Source: Kalmusia sp. IMI 367209
Lineage: Eukaryota > Ascomycota > Dothideomycetes > Pleosporales > Didymosphaeriaceae
Length of the DNA: 64,000 nucleotides
NCBI GenBank assembly: GCA_027946365.1
Contig: JAPEUQ010000014.1
Location: forward strand, 1,178,001-1,242,000
Direction: 5' to 3'
Positions 25,441 through 35,621 of this stretch are shown one piece after another. The translations under genes were made by a program, and so were the position numbers. Position 1 is the first letter of the stretch. Each line of letters opens with the position of its first letter. A model generated the notes under the pieces. That model was not told the origin of the DNA. It ran no database searches and saw nothing but the letters and a program-made list of their open reading frames with translations.

Positions 25441-26759
25441 TTTAGAGTAGTTTTAGACATAATAAATTATTATATTTATACCTACTACGCATTACACCTT
25501 CTGTTACCAACATGAAACAAGTGGTTATGGAGATATATTAACACGAACGCATACACATTTTTTAATATAAATAAATATATATATATTTTTAAAAATGATT
25601 AACGTAGAAGGATTAGTCTAAAACTATCTATTTAACTAGGAATCTATAATAGATATACTAAGTATCCCCTTAATCGAGAGTATAACATCAATAGAAGTCT
25701 ATAATAATAAAGATAATAAAGAAGAAGGGTATATAGACCCTAAGGTCACGTACGTCAGAAAATCATATTATCTAACCTAAAGCGCGTCCCCATTATATAA
25801 ATAAAATCATTTATTAGTAAATAAATATAAAGTAATGTCTAGCTTACTAATATAGCCTATAGGTTATATTAAATCTATACCTATAATGAGGTGACCGATA
25901 GGCTCACTACGGACCCCACTTAATAGTAATAAAGAAGTACTCGTATTATATCTATCTATATGCCTAGTAGACACGCGAGCGTGGCTACGCTGCCTATAGA
26001 ATCCACAACGTAGGATCTACTCCTAGGGTACTAAAGATTAAACAAGCCTTTTTATATATTAGCCCAACGCGTAAAGGGTAGCATGGAGAGATAGATTATC
26101 TCTATTAGATAATAAAGACGCCATAATAGTTAGTATATATATTTATATATATAGTAGACAACACGAGCACCGCTAACCTCACCTAGAAAATCCACCTTGA
26201 ATGCGCCACTATGAGTCATAGGGAGCTCCTTAACGAATTCAAGACGCCGTATTTATAGTTATCTACTAGCAAATCGAAGCCACACCATAAACAACTTAAT
26301 ATGCATAGATAGATAACGAAAATAGAGGCACGCGAGGAAGAAATATAGTAGGGTAGTAGGCCATAACGCCTCATTACTAATGGATAAGGACGTTTCCAGC
26401 CCTAATAGCCAGGGTCTACGGTAACCTACGCTTAAGGTAGAACCACACTTAGATAGTAATATCTAGTAACCATTATATATTAGTCATAGACTAGAGACCG
26501 GAGGGGAAGTGGAAAGTTAAAGCAATAGAGATATATATAGACTATATAAAAGATCTACGCCACATAAATATAGGACCGCGTCACCTAAGGTGGATGAGAC
26601 GGTAAGGCTTATCGCTAAGTAGATATGGGACGTACTCAGGGCTGCCAGACTAAGTAGGTCATAGCGACAGCGACCACGGCCAAGCCAAATAAATAGGGAA
26701 TATAGACTAGTGACGCCCATAGATCCGTACGCGGTATAGGAAAACTTAACGCACTATAT
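25441..26759. other. Spacer with decayed sequence
   Basis: Mixed AT-rich and moderately GC sequence. A minus-strand open run at 26517-26720 encodes a hydrophobic stretch but lies antisense within the plus-strand series and has no support. No motif recognised. Confidence 0.35.
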
Positions 26760-27170
26760 CATGACGCGAGAGAATGGTAGGATGAGGGAGAGTCATTACT
26801 ATAAATACGCGCCAAGAGCGACCACACACGCGTCAAGTGGACAGAAGAGGAAGAGAAGCAGCTAATATCTTACTACATAGTATATAGCTCACAATAGAAG
26901 AAGATCATAGAGGCTAACGCAGATGATAATTAACTCTAGTAAGATGGGGTGTACACACCAGTAAATCTCAAAGATAAGATACGTAACATCGTACGAAATC
27001 TATACAAGTACGTAAAGCATTTAATATACCACATAACTAGATAGGCTAATAAAAGTAGAATGGTAGAGACGCCAGTAGATCCGTTCCTAGCCCAGATACT
27101 AGGGGAAGGGATAAAGCAACAGCTTTGGGCGATGGAATATACTATATAAGAGTAAAAATATAACTAGTAA
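26760..27170 (+). pseudogene. Decayed Myb/SANT protein with telobox-like third helix
   Basis: The plus-strand frame at 26822-27020 reads HTRVKWTEEEEKQLISYY, then KKIIEANADDN, then TPVNLKDKIRNIVRNLYKYVK, with TAG or TAA at positions where Trp or Gln codons would fit. The spacing fits a single Myb repeat: first Trp in WTEEEE, second-helix KKII after a lost Trp, and a third helix containing V(N)LKDK(I)RN. From memory, VDLKDKWRN is the telobox of telomere-binding Myb proteins (TRF, Taz1). Here Asp is Asn and Trp is Ile, so binding specificity is unknown. Flanking sequence continues open for some codons (MVETPVDPFLAQILGEGIKQQ). The role inferred is sequence-specific DNA binding within a mobile or subtelomeric element. 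Confidence 0.6.
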
Positions 27171-27290
27171 GAAGGTAAAACTATAGGTTATAATAGACAT
27201 AAAATATAGACTAGGGAGTAGGGTATCTTTCCGTTTCTATTTCGCAGTCTGGTAGTAGTTGATATAGTTAGTGAGTAGTTTAGCCCTATA

Positions 27291-27658
27291 AGGGTGGGGG
27301 CAACTTTCCGTCGCGCTAATATTACGTTAGCGCCGTGCTAGCGACTCACTTAGCGGGGCCGTATACTTAGTAACGTCCCATACTATAGGCCTAGCTTTAC
27401 CTCAATACTAACTTTTTGTCCGCACAACTTTTTGCAACGCGTAGATACATAACCACCCACGTCTACCCTATATAATTTCGCGACTGCAAAACACGTACGA
27501 GCTATCCTATAAGTTAGTAGTAGCTTTTTTTACTATAATTTTTACGTTGCGCGACCTATAGCTCTCACTAGAGGGCCAGATTACTAACCCTCAGGTGTTT
27601 TGGTCCGTGCTCTAATTAGCCCCGTACAGGTCTAAACGGAAAGTTGCCCCCCCCTTCT
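27291..27658. repeat. Widely spaced inverted pair of the hairpin family
   Basis: AGGGTGGGGGCAACTTTCCGT at 27291-27311 pairs with ACGGAAAGTTGCCCCCCCCTTCT at about 27636-27658, about 325 bases apart. A further single arm (GGGTATCTTTCCGTTT) lies at about 27221-27236. The pair resembles the terminal inverted repeats of a short non-autonomous element, whereas other members of the family are compact hairpins. Confidence 0.65.
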
Positions 27659-28004
27659 ATCTCTAGCTTATGCTTCTCTCAAACTAACATTTTTAATTTA
27701 GGCCTATAAATCAGCAAAAGATCGACAAACGGAAACACACCCCTCCCCCCTTAAGCTTAGACTTTTTGTAAAGAAATACATCCTACAAGAATAAGGTTTG
27801 CAAGTATGAAAAAAATAAGAATAGAGTGGTGGAGGATGCATCTATCATTTTATAGAAGAAGAAGTAGATAAGAAGAGGCCCTTTTTTTTGCGCTAAGTGA
27901 CACCAACAAAATGAAAAGGACATATACTAACTTAATTAACGCGTAGGAAGGATAGGTAGCATTTATTAAAACATATTAGCTAACGGGTAAGCTATCGCAA
28001 AGAT

Positions 28005-28080
28005 AGAAGGGGGGGCAACTTTCCATTTTTGAGTTTCTTATAGACAACCTGTGAAAATGGAAAAGTGCCCCCCCCTTCTT
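28005..28080. repeat. Hairpin of the CAACTTTCC family
   Basis: Arms AGAAGGGGGGGCAACTTTCCAT and ATGGAAAAGTGCCCCCCCCTTCTT enclose about 30 bases. It lies directly upstream of the next relic gene (ATG at 28136). Confidence 0.75.
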
Positions 28081-28135
28081 CTTTCTACTCTTCTTTAATC
28101 TTCATGCGCTAATTTTATATAGAGGAAGTGAGGAG

Positions 28136-30470
28136 ATGCCAGCTAATAGGAAGGAGTCTAGTACTTCCCCTATACCCTCTCAGGATTCAAATAATTTACC
28201 GCCATTAAAGGAATTATCCCTATAGCTAGAGGAAAAGATACCACTATTAAATAAACTGCCTATACCATTAGAGTAAGAGACACCATCGTTAGAGGAAGAA
28301 TTATTATTTTTAGAGGAAGAGTTATCATCTCCCTTTAGATAGTCCGTCACACCGCAGCCTTTAGGTAGTAGCCAGAATACGCCTAATGACGTAGATCCAC
28401 TCAGAGATAATAAAGACGGAGTAGACTTCTTACTTAATACTAATAAATTTAGTAATAGCCCCCGGGGGTCTTACTAGAGACGAATTCCTTCCTATGGAAC
28501 GTAGGTCCAGCGCCTCAATACTATAGACGCCGTATATAGATACACCGATATGGGAGAAGGTTAGTAAGAAGCCAGGTAGGAAGCCAAATATTAGTGATGT
28601 CATAAAGCTTCTAGACTACACTAAGGCGGCGGTTAAGGTACTCAAGAACATTAAAAAAATTATACGTATAACCCAGCACATTACTACGTAATACTTATAG
28701 GGCGGAATATAGTTCGGTGACAAGACCAATACGCCAGTAACACCCACCCTTATAAAGATTATTAAAGATTAGGTTATCTTAAACCCATTTAAGTTTATAC
28801 TAAATGCGTCACCCAAGAATTTTAATAAAATGAACTATATGTATTACGCCATCGTTCGGATCCGCGAGATGGCAGTGGTTAACCCTAGCGCCTTAACCCA
28901 TAATCGCGGGCTATCCCCATAGATATACACGAATAGGGCAGTATTACTCTATAAATATCTAGAGTAGACAACCATCAATCGTATACTACGTAATCAAAAT
29001 CTTCAGGCTATACGCGAAGGCCGCATACTACCCCAAAAGGAGAAGGAATCGCGTATAATAGTATATAAGCGCCTAGAGCATAGCCTTTAAAAGTATCCTT
29101 ATATAGACGATAACCTCTTTACGTTCCTAAATAAAATTAAAGAAGATGAATATCTAGTATATACGCACTAGTATATCCATAAGAGGTACCTAAACGCGGC
29201 GGTTAATAAGCAGCGATAGACCCAAGCACTTAAGCTAGTAGAGGCTTCCAATATAAATACGTAGGAATAATACTAAGAGAAAATTTCGCAAGCGCGGGCG
29301 CGGATACGGAAGTACGTGGCCATAATATATACTAAACAAGAAGCCTAGAAAACAGATAAGGCAGCAGCATTCAATAATCTAGACTTAGAAATCTAAATGA
29401 TTGACCCAGAAGGGATAGATAATTCTAGTAATAATCTCACGGACCTAACTATGAAGCGAATGGATCTTAGTAACGATAATATAAAGTTAATAGACTTAAT
29501 ATTAGAAGATAAGGATGAGATAATAGAAGAAGAGCTTAAGGCCTATAAAGAGTAGTACGTAATAGGGGTTCCGGTAGTTAAAAAGGTTATATTGACCATA
29601 CACGCGCTACGCGGGCGCGTTATCCCGCGCCCGCAACATCAATGCGTTCAAGGACCAAAGATGACCTAAATCTCAAGTCTTTATAATTTAATTAGGTGGA
29701 CGGAAAGTAGGTTATAATTAACGATAACCATATATAGGATACAACCAACTGGATAGTTATAGATAAGATGGAAAAGTAGCCGGCCGCATAGGTTAATAGA
29801 GATGAGAACGACGAACCACGCCTCAACCTTAGTATAAATCTAGGGGGCTCTAACGCCTCGTGCATTAATCCCTTATAAGTGTTCTAGTCAGCGCCTTGAC
29901 TCCAAGGCGACGAGCTGGCACAGGTAGCCAAGAGTAGAAAATTAAAACACCAGAGCATACTGTCCCTAGGCGGTTGTACGGTTAAGAACGCCAAAGGGGT
30001 ATTTATATATATACCATGTACGCTCTCCGACCAGTTAATCACACCTGACCCAGCCACCCTCAGCACGTAAGTTATATATAATGTCAATAACGAAATCGAC
30101 ATCACTTTAATCTATAATATAGATACTAGAGACATCTTAATAAGACCAGCCTCATCAAATCAGGATAACGACCTAGACGAATCATATCACGTATATAAGC
30201 CTTTTAATTCGGCCGAGATGGAACGATTCGAGAATGGTCAGGCGGAGATAAAGAAGCTTTTAACTAAGAAGAAGACGAAACGCCAGCCGCAAAACTATAT
30301 AGATATACTTAAATAGCTCTAAGTATACTCATGCTTACGTCCTACCCCACCTGGCTGGAATGCTGGCGGTAAACATCCAATTTAGCCTTAGATTAATGGT
30401 ACCACTTATATAGGACGTGAGGTGGATCGCGCGGCCCAGAATGAAGCGGCAGGAGAACCTCACAAATGAG
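28136..30470 (+). pseudogene. Decayed ORF of unknown family with acidic N-terminus
   Basis: From the ATG at 28136 the plus strand reads MPANRKESSTSPIPSQDSNN followed by acidic Leu/Glu repeats (LEEELLFLEEELSS), with TAG stops. After at least one frame change, a second readable part runs from about 29370: FNNLDLEI, then MIDPEGIDNSSNNLTDLTMK, then LILEDKDEIIEEELKAY. Codons and stop types fit a RIP-killed gene of several hundred residues. No domain recognised. A hairpin precedes it and another follows it, separating it from the helicase relic. Confidence 0.5.
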
Positions 30471-30561
30471 GTATATTAATATATAATAGGATAGAAATAG
30501 GAAAAATAATTTAGTTATATATAGCCATTATTAATATAAGTTTACCCCCATCCTTAGGTAG

Positions 30562-30627
30562 TGGATGGGGGGCATCTTTCATTACCATAATATTAAAGTC
30601 TGTCGACGGAAAGTTATTCCCCTCTCC
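30562..30627. repeat. Hairpin of the CTTTCC/GGAAAG family
   Basis: GGATGGGGGGCATCTTTC pairs imperfectly with GACGGAAAGTTATTCCCCTCTCC. It sits between the unknown relic and the helicase relic. A further single arm (AAAGTTTCCCCCCC) is at about 30748. Confidence 0.6.
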
Positions 30628-30859
30628 CTATTCTTAACCCTAAAAATCAATATTCAAGAGAATAGACTAATAAAAATAGAATTTAAACAAGCGGAAGCGT
30701 ATACTCCAGTAACTAATTAATAAGGAAGACTAGAAAGCGCTCGTAAAGTTTCCCCCCCTACGTACCAACGTATAGTTGTGCCCCCTATATCTAGTCCACC
30801 AAACCGTAAGTGATCTACATAGTACCATAAATAGTCTCCTCCATATTATTAAGGCGCGT

Positions 30860-33330
30860 TTAAGGAAGAAGATTACTAAATAAGTTAGGTCCACTGCCGG
30901 GTATCGAGCACACCATACTCACTAATACCTTAACTCACAACCACTGGTTGCTAGACCCTCATGATGAACTCACAGCGTACGTTATTATAGTTATGTCCTA
31001 CCCGCTGGCCACGTATCATCACGGCATTCAAGGGCAGTCGCGGTAGATAGACAAGGTAATATATATCGGAGCCAGGATTAGCGTTAACGCCGGTATACCT
31101 ATCAAGTAGTACTTAACTACGCTAACTAGTCTCATTAAGATACTCATCGTAGACAAGTCGCACATAATAAAAAATCAACAGAATTCCTTACACGCTGTCG
31201 TGCGATTTCTACAGTATAAGTTTAAATTTATAATACTCATGAGCGCGACCCCAACTCCTTGGCGCCACATAGACATAATCGGACAGTTGGCTCTCATCTA
31301 TAATTAGCACAACGTAGAGTTAGTTCTAGAAAATAATATAAATAGGGATACGTATATAAAGCTATATATAAATGATTACCCGGAGGATCTTTTACCATTA
31401 TACATAATTACTATGGCTTTTTCTTGAGCATTCGACGGCGTTGAAGGCAAGATATAGATAAATATTACACTAAAAATAATATATGAATAGATTATACTAG
31501 TATGAGACTATCACTTAACTTATCAAGTCTTTTACCACCCACGTGCTAACGATAGTAGAACTTACTATCTTAGAGAAATAATACCGTTATCGCGTAAAGT
31601 TTGATTGGTCTATTACTTTATAAAATAGTATCAGCACCTATATAACATATACGCCATGGGACACATAAAAAACTTAAATACCGTGGACAATAAGGGTAAA
31701 ACCGACTAGGTTCTACTCAATGGAAGGACGGTCCATATCCTAATACTCATATCTATAACCCCCTTATTTCACTTTATTAAGTCTATACACCACGTCAAAC
31801 TATCGGAAAAGGATAAGGATATAATAACCCTTACTAAACTAGAAGATGAAGTTATATAAGATGAGGATAATATATCCACCTTTAAAGATTCCGCGCCCAG
31901 CAGCCGCCCAGTAAGAAGAGCCGGATCAGTAATGAGGGTAGCCAGGCGTCTGGCAAGAAGTTAAAGAAGGTGAGCAAGAAGGGTAGCAAGAAGACTAGTA
32001 AATAGATAATAAAGAAGGGTAAAGCAGCGGTGAATAATTAAACCCCTAAGGTTAATCTATATCTATAGGTCTATGAACGCGATTTTAACTCATATAAAGA
32101 CTATCTTTTTCTTTATAGGTTCTTCTACGACATCAACGAGGGTATACATATAGAATATATATTAATTAAGAAGGACGAGGACTAGAAAGATAAACCCAAG
32201 TAGATATTTAGTCCAACGTAACCTAAACCGGCTGAGGCAGATCCGAACAACCCTACTAATATTATATATAAAGTAGTTAAGTACATCACGCTACTCACCA
32301 AGTTTATACTAAGGATTCAGTTACTCTTTATTATAGTTAGAGACATTATCGTCACCTAAGGAAAGAAATAGATAATCTTTTACGTTAACCCCCTTAAATA
32401 AATATTGGTGGCTATCACGCTCCGCGTCATAGGCGTGAAAGCTCATGCAATCCTTACGAAATATAATAGTAATGTTTAAGAAGAACTAACTACCTTATTT
32501 AATAAACCCTACGCCATTAGTTGGTAACTGGGAGGCAGTGCCGCTAATAACGACGGTAATAACATTAGTAAGATAGAAGTATTAATTCTATTATACTTTA
32601 TAAACTTGGGCCTAAATCTTTAAGTATACTACTATAATTTACTTATATTCTCGCCGGCGACTTTATTATCCATCTAACTATAGACTATTGGACGCATAGT
32701 CCGCTTTAGACAAGCGCATTTATGTCTCATCATCCAGATGTTCATGGATGGAACATACAATACTCGCACTATCAGGACTAGTATAGTCAACTACTTATCC
32801 ACCTTTACCACCACCTTATTAGATAGTGTGTTATTAAAAGCATTTAGTATTACATTGGGTAAGATCGGCGGGTAATTACTACTCATAAATAATGAGCTCA
32901 TACATAAAAACGACCCTAAGCTGCTGAATGAATATAAGGATTAGGAGCCACTAATAGAAGACTAGGCGCTTATTACGCTATTTAATAAGTAGAACGCGCT
33001 CAACCTTAGAGTTCGCCAGGATAAGAAGGACGGACTTAAGTCGACTTAGTAAGGCTTACTATTTTCCACTATAGTAGAACTTGGATTAGACTCTTCACAA
33101 CCCAACACACCCGTTAAGCCTACCCCATATACGAGCGTAATAACTAAGAGTATTATATAAGGAGCCGCTATATTTTGGAGCAGCCCGTTGAAGGCCAAGG
33201 AAAAAGAACGTGCCAGGCGGATTGAGTAAGCCAACGAAAAAAGATTATACTAAGCTAGACTTTATACCCACGCAGCATGAGATTGAGCAGAAACTTGGCT
33301 CTAAATAGCCTTAATATTCCAAGCCTACAA
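30860..33330 (+). pseudogene. Decayed SNF2-family helicase (DESH box)
   Basis: Several SF2/SNF2 motifs are readable in order on the plus strand, separated by TAG/TAA stops. Motif II is at 31149-31163 as V-D-K-S-H, expected D-E-S-H, with GAG changed to AAG. Motif III is SATPTPWRHIDIIG from 31242. In the C-terminal lobe LGLNL precedes VYYYNLLIFSPATLLSI, and motif VI reads TIGRIVRFRQAH near 32685-32720. Some stops fall exactly where Gln is expected (LGLNL-stop-VYYY; SI-stop-L-stop-TIGRI). Motif I (Walker A) was not found. An Arg-rich linker (PVRRAGSVMRVARR) lies between the lobes at about 31910. SNF2 proteins remodel chromatin or translocate on DNA using ATP. This copy is dead. Confidence 0.8.
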
Positions 33331-33756
33331 CGAGACAGAAATACTAGAGTATAGTCATTAAAAAGGCTACGGACCAGAACTAGACTAACTATAAGAAGCT
33401 AAGTAAGGCGTAATAAAAGCTTTAGAGAGAGAAATATAATAAGTTAGGACCATCGACCCCACCTCCAAAGCCCACCTAATCACGCTATATATATAGATGG
33501 AATTGGCTATATAGCTGGATGAAGGAAAGGTGAAGGTAATGGTAGTATGAGACATGATGGGATCTTAATTAGAACTATTCATATTTAATATATTCGTCCA
33601 CATCTACCTTTGGGTGCATGTGCTGGTACGTAGTCTTAGTAATGTAATATTAAGTAATCTATATATATATATTTTTATGCTGATGACTTCCACGTACCAT
33701 GTATAATAATACTAGGAAGTGCAATGCCAGAATAGTTAATATAGAGATAAGGATAG

Positions 33757-33828
33757 AAGGGGTAAGGGTAACTTTCCGTTTAGATTTAGGCCTGGATTAC
33801 AGAAGACGGAAAGTTTCCCCTTACCCTA
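33757..33828. repeat. Compact hairpin of the CAACTTTCCGT family
   Basis: AAGGGGTAAGGGTAACTTTCCGT pairs with ACGGAAAGTTTCCCCTTACCC around a centre containing ATTTAGGCCTGG. It is the best-preserved member and lies downstream of the helicase relic. Confidence 0.8.
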
Positions 33829-33923
33829 TATATCCTAATACTGTTCATAATCTCTATAAGACACATCAGTATACTATATATAAAATAAGTAATGGTAGAA
33901 GAGTAAATATAGGGCTATAAATA

Positions 33924-34003
33924 GGAGAGGATAAGGGCAACTTTCTATTTCGATTTAGGCCTAAACCATATAAGACGGAAAGTTACCCCCCCCCCCTTCT
34001 TCT
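33924..34003. repeat. Second compact hairpin of the same family
   Basis: GGATAAGGGCAACTTTCTATTT pairs with AAGACGGAAAGTTACCCCC, with a GATTTAGGCCTAAA centre. It is about 100 bp from the previous hairpin and in the same orientation, so the two are probably tandem copies. Confidence 0.8.
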
Positions 34004-34099
34004 CTTACTAGCTAACTTTACTATGTGAACAATCACTTTACTTTTCTCTTACTTATACCTCACCTTCACCTTTACATCTCACTTTCAGCCTATATTATA

Positions 34100-35010
34100 G
34101 GTTAGTCTAAGCTTTCCTAAACGTCCGTCGACCTATAAATACCTAACCAGGATACTAACTTCTACTTTTCCTAGCTATAATCCTTGACACCAACGACTTT
34201 AGACGCGACTAGTATATACTATACCTATAGCTCCACTAATTGCATCCGATCATAGGAACGGCTCAAAGAGTATATAATAAGCGTAGATATTATAATGGAA
34301 GAGTGAGTTAACTATAAGTATAGATAACTCAATTATTATAAATAAGGCCATAGCACATAGATACCGCTCCCAAGGAGTCAATAGCAACGGCTTAATTACG
34401 TAGGTAAGCCCTCCCTAACTATGCTGGTCGAACTGTAAAAAGGACGTCAAGGACATTATAAATAGAGATCTAAGAGACCTTATAGAACATAAGGCGAGGG
34501 TGGGTGTGACGAGGCTATAGGCATAGGAGTAGTATGAGATCCATAAGGAATTTTAACTCTACTATCTTGTGGTAGACAGGCTTGCAGCGTATAAGGCGAT
34601 GATAGAGGAAGACAAGATAAAGGCCTTAAAGAATAAAGCCTATCTAAAAGTACGCAATATTACATAGGAGGATAGATAAAAAATATAAGAGGTGAATTAC
34701 CAGTTTAATAAATAGATATAAGAATTTCAGCTACATTGCATCATGGCAGACAGGCTTACAGAGGATGAGGCAATAATAGAGGAAGTCAAAATATAGACAT
34801 TAAAGGAGGATATATATCTTAAGGTATACAACATCACACGGGAGGATATAGAGGAGATGTAGTGGGCTACACGGGAGATTAATAAGCTTAATAACGCTAA
34901 TGAGTAGGAGAACTTGAATTGAATGGCTCGTGTTTCTATAGTCATAGTTATGGTTAGGGTTATAGAGGGTTCGAAGTGAGGAACACCAAAATCAATAGTC
35001 CTAAACATGA
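34100..35010 (+). pseudogene. Decayed ORF with an internal duplication
   Basis: The plus strand contains two related blocks, about 34574-34672 and 34746-34860. Each reads GACAGGCTT..., an acidic helix-like stretch (ATGATAGAGGAAG / ATAATAGAGGAAG), then a Tyr-Leu-Lys-Val segment and a GGAGGATA box. The translated blocks (DRLAAYKAMIEEDKIKALKN and DRLTEDEAIIEEVK) look like tandem helical repeats. The opposite-strand open frame at 34727-35008 is antisense to this and is not supported. No family recognised. Confidence 0.45.
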
Positions 35011-35621
35011 GTTATTAGGGCGTAAAAATACGTAGAATAGGTATTAGATATATACTATAGTGTAGGAAGCACCACTCCATAAAAGTTGGCGTACCTAGAG
35101 GTATTATTATAGGTATACTTTTGGGTCGGAGATGGTTGGTCGCGATATAAAAATCTGAATTTAGTAAGATGCTATCTTACAGCGATATGAATATTTAAAT
35201 CTAATTAGATATAATCTAAGCAGCGATATAAATATTCAAATTAGGTATAGTATAGTAGCCTATTAAAATAAACACTCACGTCGATATATATTATACTACG
35301 ATGATATAAATTAGTAGAGTATCTAGGATATAATCTACTTAGTAAATAACTATGCTACCAAACACTCTGAAGGCGACTATTAAGTAGTATAGCTTCTACT
35401 AGAAAGGATATATATATATCAGCATTTTTCTTAAGCTATTTCCATACGCAACTCGTCACAGTCATCATACGCCACTATTACATTCCTCCATTACATTCCT
35501 CCTATTTTCCCTCTTTCTTAATAGGTCTTCACCTCTCTCTTTTACTCTAACTTTTACTCTAAATTATCTTTCCCTCCACATTTATCCGTCTCTTTCCATT
35601 CCTCTCTCGTAACATTAAATT
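35011..35621. other. Spacer with short direct repeats
   Basis: CAGCGATATGAATATTTAAAT (about 35179) and CAGCGATATAAATATTCAAAT (about 35220) form a direct repeat. The rest holds nothing recognised. The last 150 bases are pyrimidine-rich, as in fungal promoters, ahead of the ATG at 35622. Confidence 0.4.
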
